Below are positions 1-9,396 of a stretch of DNA of 64,000 nt, piece after piece. The translations under genes were made by a program, and so were the position numbers. The notes under the pieces are model-generated. The model was not told the DNA's origin and did no database searches. It saw only the letters and a program-made list of their open reading frames with translations. This DNA is from Devosia sp. 1566 (GTDB lineage Bacteria; Pseudomonadota; Alphaproteobacteria; Rhizobiales; Devosiaceae): the NCBI RefSeq assembly GCF_004005995.1, contig NZ_CP034767.1, positions 682,001 through 746,000 on the forward strand, read 5' to 3'. How positions within the stretch are numbered: position 1 is the first letter of the stretch; each line of letters begins with the position of its first letter.

Positions 1-780
1 GGCCCGCATGTCGGACGCATAATCGACGAGCGTCGTGTCGGTCTCGTGTCCCACCGCCGAGATCACCGGAATGGCGCTGTTGGCGACGGCGCGCACCACC
101 GCTTCCTCGTTGAAGCCCCAAAGATCCTCGATGGAGCCACCGCCGCGGGCCAGGATCAGCAGGTCGGGGCGAGGTATCGCGCCGCCGACGGCCAGACCAT
201 TAAAGCCCTCCATGGCGGCGACCACTTCCGGCGCGCAGGTGTCGCCCTGCACACGCACGGGCCAGACCAGCACGTGGCTGGGGAAACGATCCTCGAGACG
301 ATGGAGGATGTCGCGGATCACGGCGCCGGTTGGTGAGGTAATGACGCCGATCACCCGGGGCAAGTAGGGCAGGGGGCGCTTGCGCTCGCGGGCAAACAGG
401 CCCTCGGCCAGCAGCTTCTTGCGCCGCTCTTCCAGCAGCGCCATCAGCGCTCCGGCACCGGCGGGCTCGATATTGTCGATGACGATCTGGTATTTGGAGG
501 AACGCGGGAAGGTGGTGAGCCGGCCGCTCGCAATCACTTCCATCCCTTCTTCGGGCTTGAAGCTGAGGCGCGGGTAGCTCGTTTTCCACACCACGGCATC
601 TATCGCCGCGTTCTCGTCCTTGAGCGTGAAGTAGCAATGGCCAGAGGCGTGCTGGCCGCGAAAGCCCGAAATCTCGCCACGCACTCGCACCGAGCCGAAT
701 TCATCTTCCACCGTCCGTTTCACCGCCTGAGCGATCTCGGACACGGTGAATTCGGCGGCATTGGTCAATAGCTGGGGCAT
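1..780 (-). CDS. xseA: Exodeoxyribonuclease VII large subunit (partial, N-terminal part)
   Basis: Large subunit of exonuclease VII, which with XseB degrades single-stranded DNA in the cytoplasm. Only the first 260 residues lie in the window; the gene runs off the left edge. Reading inward from the ATG complementary to 778-780, the protein starts [17 protein letters not shown]. It carries the N-terminal OB-fold (about residues 10-110, containing [17 protein letters not shown]) and enters the catalytic domain at [14 protein letters not shown] and [18 protein letters not shown]. Both are hallmark XseA motifs, so the identification is firm. No frameshift is seen in the visible part. xseB is not in the window. 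Confidence 0.95.
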   Translation of the reverse strand, partial: MPQLLTNAAEFTVSEIAQAVKRTVEDEFGSVRVRGEISGFRGQHASGHCYFTLKDENAAIDAVVWKTSYPRLSFKPEEGMEVIASGRLTTFPRSSKYQIVIDNIEPAGAGALMALLEERRKKLLAEGLFARERKRPLPYLPRVIGVITSPTGAVIRDILHRLEDRFPSHVLVWPVRVQGDTCAPEVVAAMEGFNGLAVGGAIPRPDLLILARGGGSIEDLWGFNEEAVVRAVANSAIPVISAVGHETDTTLVDYASDMRA

Positions 781-824
781 GGGATTGTGGTGCTCCGAAG
801 GGGCAGCTCAGTCAAGGGCGCGGC

Positions 825-1730
825 CTATTCGGCGGCCACAGCGTTTGTAGCGGGCTGCACGTGCAGATTGCCCATTGAGCTGACAATATGATTGGCGAGC
901 GCATCATAGATGCTGCCATAGGCGTGGCTCGCGCGCAGCAGCGCCAGTTGAGCATCGCCGAGGCGCGGCAGGTTCTGGTCATCGCTCACCACGCGCATGC
1001 CCGGTTGCAGCGCGCTCTCGGGCAGGAACCCGACGGCCAGGTCCGACAGCACCGCGCTCGAGATCGCAAGAGCGTTGGAGGAAGTGTAGGCGATGCGATA
1101 ATCCTTGCTGACCCGATTGAGCGCCTCAACGGCATCAGCCCGCCAGATGCAGCATTGCGGCCCGCAGGCGATCGGCAGCGGATCGCTCCCCAGGGCCTGC
1201 CCGCCGTGGGACGCGACCCAGAACATCTTTTCGGTGCGGAAGAGTTCGCCGAACGTGTTGCCGGTGCCCTGGGTGAATACGATCAGATCGTAGCGCCCCG
1301 CTTTCATGCCCTCAAGCAATTGCTCGGATGCCATGCAGGCGACATCAACCACGATCTTGGGATGGGTGCGCTGGAAGTTGGAGAGAATGACCGGCAGCAG
1401 GCGGACCGCATAATCATCGGGCACGCCGAACCGGATCGAGCCGGCCAGATCCCCTTCTGAGAAGTGATCCATGATCTCGGCATTGGTGCGCAGCATCTTG
1501 CGGGCGCGTGAATACAGCGCCTCGCCATGATTGGTCAGCGAAACGCTGCGGCCATCTCGCGTCAGCAGCTGTTGTCCAAGCCGCTCTTCCAGCCGCTTGA
1601 TCTGCATGGAAACCGCCGACTGCGTCTTGTTCACCCGCCGCGCGGCCTCGGTGAAGCTGCCGCAATCGGCAATGACGCAAAAGCTCTGCAACTGATCGAG
1701 GTCCAGCGGAACGGCCATAGTGTGCATCAC
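825..1730 (-). CDS. LysR-family transcriptional regulator
   Basis: A 301-residue DNA-binding regulator of ordinary LysR length. The N-terminal winged helix-turn-helix covers about residues 10-70 (DLDQLQSFCVIADCGSFTEA, then NKTQSAVSMQIKRLEERLG), followed by a periplasmic-binding-like effector domain from about residue 95. It is transcribed divergently from the DUF1127 gene, and a perfect 7-bp inverted repeat lies 23 bp upstream of its start. That arrangement suggests autoregulation and control of the neighbour. The effector is unknown. MMHTMAVPLD offers two possible starts (the first ATG or the one four codons later); I kept the longer. Confidence 0.9.
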   Translation of the reverse strand: MMHTMAVPLDLDQLQSFCVIADCGSFTEAARRVNKTQSAVSMQIKRLEERLGQQLLTRDGRSVSLTNHGEALYSRARKMLRTNAEIMDHFSEGDLAGSIRFGVPDDYAVRLLPVILSNFQRTHPKIVVDVACMASEQLLEGMKAGRYDLIVFTQGTGNTFGELFRTEKMFWVASHGGQALGSDPLPIACGPQCCIWRADAVEALNRVSKDYRIAYTSSNALAISSAVLSDLAVGFLPESALQPGMRVVSDDQNLPRLGDAQLALLRASHAYGSIYDALANHIVSSMGNLHVQPATNAVAAE

Positions 1731-1752
1731 GGTATTTGATGGCGAGGATGAA

Positions 1753-1775
1753 ATCTATTTGTTAGACGAATAGAT
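1753..1775. promoter_or_regulatory. Probable LysR operator in the divergent lysR/DUF1127 promoter region
   Basis: A perfect inverted repeat, ATCTATT-N9-AATAGAT, sits in the 126-bp gap between the divergent LysR gene and the DUF1127 gene. Spacing and AT-rich arms fit the T-N11-A style dyad usual for LysR regulators. Binding by the adjacent regulator is inferred. Confidence 0.6.
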
Positions 1776-1820
1776 GTCCAGCCCATACTGATAGACTTAC
1801 CGGCCGCGCAATGCTGCCGA

Positions 1821-1837
1821 GCCGGCTAGGTGCCGGC
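1821..1837 (+). promoter_or_regulatory. Hairpin in the 5' leader of the DUF1127 gene
   Basis: GCCGGC-TAGGT-GCCGGC forms a perfect 6-bp stem ending 7 nt before the GAGG ribosome-binding site (1844-1847) of the DUF1127 gene. It could affect translation initiation or mRNA stability. Nothing more can be said from sequence alone. Confidence 0.35.
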
Positions 1838-1856
1838 ATCCTTCTGAGGTATCATC

Positions 1857-2120
1857 ATGGCGCACTCGCTGTTCAGCGAGCGGCTCGTTGCGGCCGCTCC
1901 CGCTTTTCCTCGCCCTTTGCTCGCCCTGCGACGCTATCTGGCGCAGGCGCAAGTCGCACGAGCCCGTCGCTACGCACTCCGTGCCCTGCTAGAGCTCGAA
2001 GACTGCCGGCTCAATGATCTCGGTATCTCGCGCAATGACGTGCTTGAGGCAGCGCGTACTTCCAGCCGTTCCCCCGGTCTGGCGCTTTCTGCAGCGCGGG
2101 CGCGTCGGTCCCGCCGCTAA
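1857..2120 (+). CDS. DUF1127 domain protein
   Basis: An 87-residue basic protein whose centre, LLELEDCRLNDLGISRNDV (about residues 47-65), matches the DUF1127 signature L-x-D-x-L-x-D-I/L-G-I/L-x-R. Small DUF1127 proteins in alphaproteobacteria often sit divergently from a LysR gene, as here; in some species members act as RNA-binding regulators of phosphate or carbon metabolism, but function is not established for this one. The N-terminal 40 residues are Ala/Arg-rich. GAGG at 1844-1847 supports the ATG at 1857. The gene is followed by two hairpins, the second a strong terminator. Confidence 0.8.
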   Translation: MAHSLFSERLVAAAPAFPRPLLALRRYLAQAQVARARRYALRALLELEDCRLNDLGISRNDVLEAARTSSRSPGLALSAARARRSRR

Positions 2121-2129
2121 CCAAAGTTT

Positions 2130-2151
2130 GCACCGGCCCATCAGCCGGTGC
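2130..2151 (+). terminator. Hairpin downstream of the DUF1127 gene
   Basis: GCACCGG-N8-CCGGTGC is a perfect 7-bp stem just after the DUF1127 stop, followed only by a weak pyrimidine stretch. It may be an mRNA 3'-end stabilising hairpin; the stronger terminator lies about 85 bp further on. Confidence 0.4.
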
Positions 2152-2235
2152 CTTTCCGTTGGCCTGGGCGGTTAACCTGCTGCTCCCGCCATCTCCCGGG
2201 GCCGGTTTTGCCACCGACCCTTTTCCTGATGACTT

Positions 2236-2272
2236 GCCGGACAGTGCCCTGGGCACTCGTCCGGCTTTTTTT
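2236..2272 (+). terminator. Rho-independent terminator of the DUF1127 transcript
   Basis: A long near-perfect stem (GCCGGAC...GTCCGGC enclosing AGTGCCC/GGGCACT) is followed immediately by seven T on the plus strand. The T-run points the signal at plus-strand transcription; the convergent IalB gene ends at 2291. Confidence 0.85.
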
Positions 2273-2290
2273 GGGGGATGGTTCGCCCGA

Positions 2291-2803
2291 TCAGGGCAGC
2301 TTGGCAAAGCCGTCGGCAAAGCCGTTGAGCGACACGGGAATGCCGATGCCTTCCTCGGGGGTCTTGAACACCACGAAGATCGCGTCCGTGCCGGTCGAGA
2401 GCGTTTCGATCAGCGCATCATCGAGCATCACTTCGGCCACGCAGCCGTTGGGCAGGCAGCGCACAAAGGCGACGCGTCCCATATCCTTGCCATCGACATT
2501 GAGCCCGAGGCCATTGGGCAGCAACACGCCAAGCGGCGCCAGCACCCGAAGCAGCCGCGCTTCACGATCGGCGGTCTTGAGCACGATCACGGACAGGCCG
2601 ACATTGGGCTGATCCTCAGCCATCACATTCTGGATGATGGCGCATTGCTCAAAGCTTGCGCCGGGCGGCGTATCGCAGCTCATCTGCCAATCGCCGAACT
2701 GCTCGCGCACCGTTCCTTGTGCATTGGCGGCTACGCCCCAGCCAAGCGTGGCCAAGAGCACAACGCCTGCAAAGGCGAGATGGTGCTTGATATTGTGCAT
2801 CAC
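2291..2803 (-). CDS. Invasion-associated locus B (IalB) family protein
   Basis: A 170-residue exported protein. The signal peptide is about residues 1-28 (hydrophobic LAFAGVVLLATLGWGVAANA). The mature part follows the IalB pattern: FGDWQMSCD near its start, CAIIQN, FVRCLPNGCVAEVMLDD in the middle, and a hydrophobic C-terminal segment. Four Cys in the mature part are spaced as in the family and probably form disulfides. IalB was named in Bartonella for erythrocyte invasion, but homologues are common in free-living alphaproteobacteria, so no virulence role is implied. It is convergent with the DUF1127 gene. Confidence 0.85.
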   Translation of the reverse strand: MMHNIKHHLAFAGVVLLATLGWGVAANAQGTVREQFGDWQMSCDTPPGASFEQCAIIQNVMAEDQPNVGLSVIVLKTADREARLLRVLAPLGVLLPNGLGLNVDGKDMGRVAFVRCLPNGCVAEVMLDDALIETLSTGTDAIFVVFKTPEEGIGIPVSLNGFADGFAKLP

Positions 2804-3126
2804 TTTTCCTGTCTCCAGCCGATCTTCCGCGCGCGCAGGATGGCCGTGTATTTCCGGACAGCGGTGAACCCGCCATCAACCAAAGCTGTGCCTTGTAACC
2901 TGACATGAGCGTTCAACTGCGGCAAGGGTGAGGCACCAATGCCGCAACAGGCACATTTTGACGCAGAGTTAGACAGTGCGGGTGCGATGGACTCACTTGG
3001 TTTGATGTGATTTAGGTCAGGCCAGAGTTCTGCGCTCCGAGGTTGAGTCGGGGCGGCGTTAGCTATGCCGCATTGCCTCCTCAATCCCGGTGTGGATGCA
3101 CCAGTTGATGCCGATAGGGGGTTTGT
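2804..3126. other. Intergenic region upstream of the cytochrome oxidase operon
   Basis: A stretch of 323 bp between the divergent IalB gene and coxB. I see no ORF with coding character and no convincing FNR/FixK or other operator. It presumably holds both promoters. The coxB ribosome-binding site is the AGGGGG at about 3115-3120. Confidence 0.5.
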
Positions 3127-4059
3127 GTGACCAGGCAAGTCTTTGGAAGATTGAGTGCTGCTGCGGCAGCTGCGCTCGCACTGCTCCCGGCTGCGGCCAT
3201 GAGTCAGGAACAAGCTAACCAGGGTTATGCTGCCCCGGGCCAGATCCATCTGATGGATTCGGTGACCCCGATCATGGACTCCATCACGGCGTTCCATGAC
3301 GGCATCCTGTTGTGGACGATCTCGCTGATCGTGCTGCTGGTGCTCGTGCTGCTGATCGTTGTGATCGTTAAGTTCAATGCCAAGGCCAATCCCATCCCCG
3401 CACGCTTCACTCACAACACTCTTGTTGAGGTGATCTGGACCGTGGTCCCGGTGGTGGTGCTGATCATCATTGCCATTCCCTCTTTTGGTGTTCTGGCTGA
3501 TCAGTTGATCACCCCCGACGGGGAGCGCAAATATCTCGGCTCGCACGTCTTCTCATTTGGTGAGGTGGAAGTTCCCGCGCCCTCGCTGACCATCAAGGCG
3601 ACCGGGCAGCAGTGGTACTGGGATTATGAATATGTCGATCAGGGGGTTGGCTTCACCCAGCTCCTGCTGGCCGAAGAAAGCACCGACGGCACGGATCGTC
3701 CTACGGTAAAGCCCAACCAGCCGCGTCTTTTGGCTGTCGACAACGAGTTGATCGTGCCGGTCAATGCCACTGTGCGCCTGCAGGTGACGGCTGATCCTGC
3801 CGGTGTGATCCACGCCTTTGCGCTGCCGTCCTTTGGCGTCAAGATGGATGCCGTGCCGGGCCGGCTGAACGAAACCTGGTTCAACGCTCGCGAGACCGGC
3901 ATCTACTACGGTCAGTGCTCGGAGCTGTGCGGCAAGGACCATGCCTACATGCCTATCGCTGTACGCGTGGTGACCGAGCAGGAATTTGCAACTTTCATGG
4001 CTGCTCTTGAAGGCGGCGACTATGCTGCCGCCAGTGCAACGCTCGCGGCAGTCCAGTAA
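3127..4059 (+). CDS. coxB: Cytochrome c oxidase subunit II (aa3 type)
   Basis: Subunit II accepts electrons from cytochrome c at its dinuclear CuA centre and passes them to subunit I. The 310-residue product has an Ala-rich signal peptide (about 1-27), two transmembrane helices (about 55-80 and 98-120) and a periplasmic cupredoxin domain. CuA ligands are visible as C264-S-E-L-C268-G-K-D-H272-A-Y-M275, with the upstream His in VIHAFALPSFGVK. The aromatic patch is QQWYWDYEY. The GTG start at 3127 is chosen because AGGGGG lies 6 nt upstream and the signal peptide begins there. It is the first gene of a compact operon; coxA starts 27 bp after its stop. Confidence 0.96.
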   Translation: MTRQVFGRLSAAAAAALALLPAAAMSQEQANQGYAAPGQIHLMDSVTPIMDSITAFHDGILLWTISLIVLLVLVLLIVVIVKFNAKANPIPARFTHNTLVEVIWTVVPVVVLIIIAIPSFGVLADQLITPDGERKYLGSHVFSFGEVEVPAPSLTIKATGQQWYWDYEYVDQGVGFTQLLLAEESTDGTDRPTVKPNQPRLLAVDNELIVPVNATVRLQVTADPAGVIHAFALPSFGVKMDAVPGRLNETWFNARETGIYYGQCSELCGKDHAYMPIAVRVVTEQEFATFMAALEGGDYAAASATLAAVQ

Positions 4060-5784
<1,725 letters not shown>

Positions 5785-5797
5785 GCGCAGCATCAAG

Positions 5798-5821
5798 CCG
5801 GACCGCCCAAGTGCGGTCCGG
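5798..5821 (+). promoter_or_regulatory. Intercistronic stem-loop between coxA and ctaB
   Basis: CCGGACCGC-N6-GCGGTCCGG is a perfect 9-bp stem in the 56-bp gap between coxA and ctaB. There is no T-run after it, so it is more likely an mRNA-stability or processing element that sets subunit versus assembly-factor levels than a terminator. That role is inferred. Confidence 0.5.
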
Positions 5822-5840
5822 AAAACTTAAGGCAAGGCGT

Positions 5841-6776
5841 GTGGCACTAGTTGACAACAGCACAATGATCTCCTCGGGGGCGAGCGAGGCGCGGGTAGAA
5901 GACTACTTCGCGTTGCTCAAGCCTCGTGTGATGTCGCTGGTGGTGTTCACCGCCCTTGTCGGCCTCGCAGTTGCCCCGGGCGGCATCAACCCGGTGATTG
6001 GGCTGATCGCTGTGTTGTGCATCGCCATTGGGGCGGGCGCCTCGGGCGCTCTCAACATGTGGTACGATGCCGATATCGATGCAGTCATGAGCCGGACGGC
6101 CAATCGCCCCATTCCGGCCGGGCGCATCAGCCGTGGTGAAACCCTGGTGTTCGGCGTTGTGCTGTCGGTGTTCTCCGTGGCGCTGCTTGGCCTCGCGACC
6201 AACTGGGTTGCCGCCGCTCTGCTCGCTTTCACGATTTTCTTTTATTCGGTGATCTACACCGTGTGGCTCAAGCGCTCGACGCCACAGAACATCGTCATCG
6301 GCGGTGCCGCCGGCGCCTTCCCCCCAATGGTCGGCTGGGCCGCGGTCACGGGCTCGATCACGCTCGAAAGCTGTGCGCTTTTCCTCATTACTTTCCTTTG
6401 GACGCCGCCGCACTTCTGGGCCCTGGCTCTTTACAAGCAGGGCGATTACGGCGCGGCCGGCATTCCGATGATGCCCAATGTGGTGGGTGAAGCCTCCACC
6501 AAGCGGCAAATCCTCGCCTATTCCGTTCTGCTCGCCGTTGCGGCCCTGCTGCCGACCGCTCTGGGCTTTGCGGGCCCGCTTTATACCGTGGTAGCCGTGG
6601 TAACCGGCGCTTGCTTTTTGTACTTTGCCTGGCAGCTGTTCCGCGCCCCCGATGGCGTGCCGATGCGCAAGGCGGCGCGCAAGCTTTTCACCTATTCGCT
6701 GAGCTACCTCTTCGTCGTTTTCTTCGCAGTCCTGCTCGATAGTTTCGTCGGGCGTATTGGAGTGTTCGGCTCATGA
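5841..6776 (+). CDS. ctaB: Protoheme IX farnesyltransferase (heme O synthase)
   Basis: Converts heme B to heme O with farnesyl diphosphate, the first step toward heme A for the oxidase. The 311-residue membrane protein belongs to the UbiA superfamily and has about nine helices. The first Asp-rich motif is [19 protein letters not shown] (about residues 72-90); [19 protein letters not shown] marks the cytoplasmic loop region. I chose the GTG at 5841 ([17 protein letters not shown]) because AAGGCAAGG lies directly upstream and the reading frame further 5' runs through coxA; an ATG at 5865 is an alternative. Its stop overlaps the next start as ATGA. Confidence 0.93.
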   Translation: MALVDNSTMISSGASEARVEDYFALLKPRVMSLVVFTALVGLAVAPGGINPVIGLIAVLCIAIGAGASGALNMWYDADIDAVMSRTANRPIPAGRISRGETLVFGVVLSVFSVALLGLATNWVAAALLAFTIFFYSVIYTVWLKRSTPQNIVIGGAAGAFPPMVGWAAVTGSITLESCALFLITFLWTPPHFWALALYKQGDYGAAGIPMMPNVVGEASTKRQILAYSVLLAVAALLPTALGFAGPLYTVVAVVTGACFLYFAWQLFRAPDGVPMRKAARKLFTYSLSYLFVVFFAVLLDSFVGRIGVFGS

Positions 6777-6955
6777 GTTCTCCCGAGGAGCCACACAAAG
6801 TTCAGCCTTTGGACCCTGCAGCCGAAGCTGCGCGCCTGCGCACCCGCCGGCGTCGCTCCATCGCACTTGGCGCCGCCCTGGCCCTGTTCGCGGTGATCTT
6901 TTACGTGCTCACCGTTATCAAGATGGGCCCGGGTATTTTGGATCGGGCACTGTGA
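6773..6955 (+). CDS. Small single-helix protein of the cytochrome oxidase operon (CoxF-like)
   Basis: A 60-residue protein with a charged Pro/Glu/Arg-rich N-terminus (RTRRRRS) and one membrane helix (about residues 30-52, [20 protein letters not shown]), ending GPGILDRAL. It is coupled on both sides: the ATG overlaps the ctaB stop (ATGA) and its TGA overlaps the ctaG ATG (TGATG). Similar small proteins occupy this slot in many alphaproteobacterial oxidase operons and are sometimes labelled CoxF. Its molecular role is not known to me; a part in assembly is inferred from position. Confidence 0.75.
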   Translation: MSSPEEPHKVQPLDPAAEAARLRTRRRRSIALGAALALFAVIFYVLTVIKMGPGILDRAL

Positions 6956-7518
6956 TGGCGACCATTGAGCATGATCACAAAGCCGATCCGGGCCGGCGTA
7001 ACAAGCGCATCGCCATCTCGCTAGGCGCGATCGTCCTTTCGATGGCGGGCCTGGCTTACGCTTCGGTGCCGCTTTACCAGTTGTTCTGCCAGGTCACCGG
7101 CTATGGCGGCACGACCCAGGTCGCCGCCGACAACCCCAAGGGCGTCATTGCTCGCGAGATGACGGTGCGCTTCGACTCCAATGTCGAATCTTCCTTGCCC
7201 TGGACCGTAACGCCGGCCGCTTCGATCACCGATCAGATCGGCCGGGTCGATACCGTGAACTATGTGGCGACCAATCGGTCCGACAAGCCGGTTACCGGCA
7301 TGGCGATTTTCAACGTCTCGCCCGATCGGGCGGGCGTCTACTTCAACAAGATCGAGTGTTTCTGTTTCACCGAGCAGACTTTACAGCCGGGGGAAACGGT
7401 GGAGATGCCGATCGTGTTCTTTGTTGATCCCGAACTCGATGATAACCACGAGCTCGCGACCATCAAGGAAATCACCCTTTCCTACACTTTCTATGCTTCA
7501 GACAACGAGGGAAGCTGA
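6955..7518 (+). CDS. ctaG: Cytochrome c oxidase assembly protein CtaG (Cox11 family)
   Basis: Cox11/CtaG delivers copper to the CuB site of subunit I. This 187-residue protein has a short cytoplasmic N-terminus (RRNKR), one helix (about residues 20-40, IAISLGAIVLSMAGLAYASV) and a periplasmic immunoglobulin-like domain. It begins with PLYQLFCQVTGYGGTTQ and contains the copper-binding motif ECFCFTEQTL. All diagnostic cysteines are present. The ATG at 6955 overlaps the stop of the preceding small gene (TGATG); the longer upstream reading frame only shadows ctaB and that gene. Confidence 0.95.
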   Translation: MATIEHDHKADPGRRNKRIAISLGAIVLSMAGLAYASVPLYQLFCQVTGYGGTTQVAADNPKGVIAREMTVRFDSNVESSLPWTVTPAASITDQIGRVDTVNYVATNRSDKPVTGMAIFNVSPDRAGVYFNKIECFCFTEQTLQPGETVEMPIVFFVDPELDDNHELATIKEITLSYTFYASDNEGS

Positions 7519-7520
7519 AC

Positions 7521-8357
7521 ATGGCCGAGATTGCCAAGAACCATGACTACCATCTCGTACCGCCCAGCCCCTGGCCGTTCGTTATGTCCGTTTCCGTGTT
7601 TGTTTTCGCGGTCGGGTTGATTTTTTGGATGCATCAGTGGACGCCCTGGATCTTCGTGATCGGTCTGATAGGCGTGCTTTACACCATGTACGCATGGTGG
7701 TCCGACGTCGTGCGCGAAGCCAATAACGGCGTAGATCATACCCCAGTGGTGCAGATGCACCATCGCTATGGCATGATCCTGTTCATCGCCTCCGAAGTGA
7801 TGCTGTTCGTAGCCTTCTTCTGGGCCTATTTCGACGGCTTCTTCCGCCTCGACGATGTGGAGCAGTATGCTCGCATGGCCGCGACAGAAGGCAGCTGGCC
7901 ACCGGCTGGCATCGAGCTGTTCGATCCCTTCCACCTGCCGCTGTTCAACACGCTGCTGCTCCTGACCTCGGGCACGACTGTCACCTGGGCGCACCATGCG
8001 CTGCTGCAGAACGATCGCCAGGGACTGAAGTGGGGTCTCATCCTGACGGTGCTGCTGGGTGCGGTATTCACCGTCGTGCAGGCCATCGAATATTCCGAAG
8101 CTGGCTTCTCGTTCAGCGGCAACATGTATGGCGCCACCTTCTTCATGGCGACGGGCCTGCATGGCTTCCACGTCTTGGTGGGTACGATCTTCCTGCTGGT
8201 CTGCCTGATCCGTGCCATGCGGGGCGATTTCACCCCAGAGCGCCATCTGGGCTTCGAGTTCGCCGCCTGGTACTGGCACTTTGTCGACGTGGTATGGCTG
8301 TTCCTGTTTGCCTCCATCTATGTCTGGGGCAGCTGGGGCGTTGCGATCAATCACTGA
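7521..8357 (+). CDS. ctaE: Cytochrome c oxidase subunit III
   Basis: A 278-residue, seven-helix subunit III, which stabilises the core oxidase and supports proton uptake. Typical motifs are HHRYGMILFIASEVMLFVAF (about residues 76-95), the GTTVTWAHHALL segment, GATFFMATGLHGFHVLVG and the C-terminal HLGFEFAAWYWHFVDVVWLF. It starts 3 bp after the ctaG stop, with GAGGGAAG upstream. A hairpin terminator follows 25 bp after its stop, so it probably closes the main oxidase transcript. Confidence 0.96.
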   Translation: MAEIAKNHDYHLVPPSPWPFVMSVSVFVFAVGLIFWMHQWTPWIFVIGLIGVLYTMYAWWSDVVREANNGVDHTPVVQMHHRYGMILFIASEVMLFVAFFWAYFDGFFRLDDVEQYARMAATEGSWPPAGIELFDPFHLPLFNTLLLLTSGTTVTWAHHALLQNDRQGLKWGLILTVLLGAVFTVVQAIEYSEAGFSFSGNMYGATFFMATGLHGFHVLVGTIFLLVCLIRAMRGDFTPERHLGFEFAAWYWHFVDVVWLFLFASIYVWGSWGVAINH

Positions 8358-8381
8358 TCGCGCCATCGACAATATTCTAGC

Positions 8382-8413
8382 GAGGCGCAGCCAAAAGCTG
8401 CGCCTCAAGCTTT
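8382..8413 (+). terminator. Terminator after cytochrome oxidase subunit III
   Basis: GAGGCGCAGC-CAAAA-GCTGCGCCTC is a perfect 10-bp stem followed by AAGCTTTT. The tail is only moderately T-rich, so read-through into the SURF1 gene is possible. Confidence 0.7.
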
Positions 8414-8550
8414 TCTGATGCAGCGTCGAGCCGACCATCGTGTTCTGTCCGTTGCAGCCGCCCTACCTGCGCCCGGCGCAATCCCTTTTGTCTGGCCCGG
8501 CTTTGCTTCCCCTGGAACCATCAAGGCCTTGACCGCCCTAGGAGCCATCA

Positions 8551-9321
8551 ATGACTTCGGCAAGTGAGCGCAGACCCGGCCGCGTCATGACCGGCATTTT
8601 CGTGGTGCTGATGCTGGCGCTGACCGCTGTTTGCTTGTGGCTGGGCAATTGGCAACTTCAGCGGCTGGGAGAAAAGGAAGCGTTGGTGGCGGCGGTCGAC
8701 GCCAGGCTTCATTCGCCGCCAGTTCCGGCTCCTCCTGCTGGGGAGTGGCCGGCGCTTGACCTCGAGGCGTGGAATTTCCAGCCCGTTACGCTGACCGGGG
8801 CGTTTCAGCCCGATCAAACCGTTGCCGTCTTCACCAGTCTCACCAATCCTCGCGGGCCCGCTGGGGGACCGGGGTATTGGGTGGTTACCCCTTTCGTGCT
8901 GGATGGCGGTGGCACCGTGTTTGTGAACCGCGGCTTTGTGCCCGAGCAGTACCGCGAAGCCGCCCAGGCCGACCGGGAGGGGGCGGGGGTGCCCATGACC
9001 ATTACGGGCCTTTTGCGTCCGGGTGAAAAGGCCGGTTGGCTGGTGCCCGAGCCCGACACTTCGAATCGGGTTGAATGGGTCCGCGATCCCGAGCGCTTGG
9101 CCGAAATGGTCGATCCGGCGCTCGCGCCGTTCGCCCCCTTCTATGTGGACATGGTGGCCGGCGAACCCGGAACCCTGCCACAGGGTGGCGAGACCATAGT
9201 GGAGTTCCCCAACAACCATCTGGGCTACGCGTATACCTGGTTTGGCTTTGCCATTGTCGCGCCCGTGATGCTGGTGGCCTGGCTGTGGGCTCAGCGCCGC
9301 CGCATGGAGCCTCAGGGCTAA
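8551..9321 (+). CDS. SURF1-family cytochrome oxidase assembly protein
   Basis: SURF1/Shy1 proteins help insert heme A into subunit I. The 256-residue protein has the family layout: a helix near the N-terminus (about 14-33) ending in LGNWQLQRL, a large periplasmic domain with VTPFVLDGGGTVFVNRGFVP, and a second helix near the C-terminus (about 228-248) beginning YAYTWFGFAIVAP. AGGAG lies 6 nt before the ATG. The DUF983 gene often found between subunit III and SURF1 in related operons is absent; that slot holds a terminator and about 140 bp without a credible gene. Confidence 0.92.
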   Translation: MTSASERRPGRVMTGIFVVLMLALTAVCLWLGNWQLQRLGEKEALVAAVDARLHSPPVPAPPAGEWPALDLEAWNFQPVTLTGAFQPDQTVAVFTSLTNPRGPAGGPGYWVVTPFVLDGGGTVFVNRGFVPEQYREAAQADREGAGVPMTITGLLRPGEKAGWLVPEPDTSNRVEWVRDPERLAEMVDPALAPFAPFYVDMVAGEPGTLPQGGETIVEFPNNHLGYAYTWFGFAIVAPVMLVAWLWAQRRRMEPQG

Positions 9322-9396
9322 GCAAGCCGATGCTGCCTTGCGGTTCGCGCCTGCTTTGACTAGGTTGCACCAAATCTCGAAAGGCACTTGCGTTCG

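Noticed and set aside
2996..3030. Possible FNR/FixK box (TTGATGTGATTTAG) upstream of coxB
   Set aside because: Only the left half fits TTGAT-N4-ATCAA; the right half does not match.
8418..8567. A 49-codon plus-strand frame (MQRRADHRVLSVAAALPAPG...) between the subunit III terminator and SURF1
   Set aside because: It starts inside the terminator tail without a ribosome-binding site, overlaps SURF1 out of frame and has no recognisable motif.
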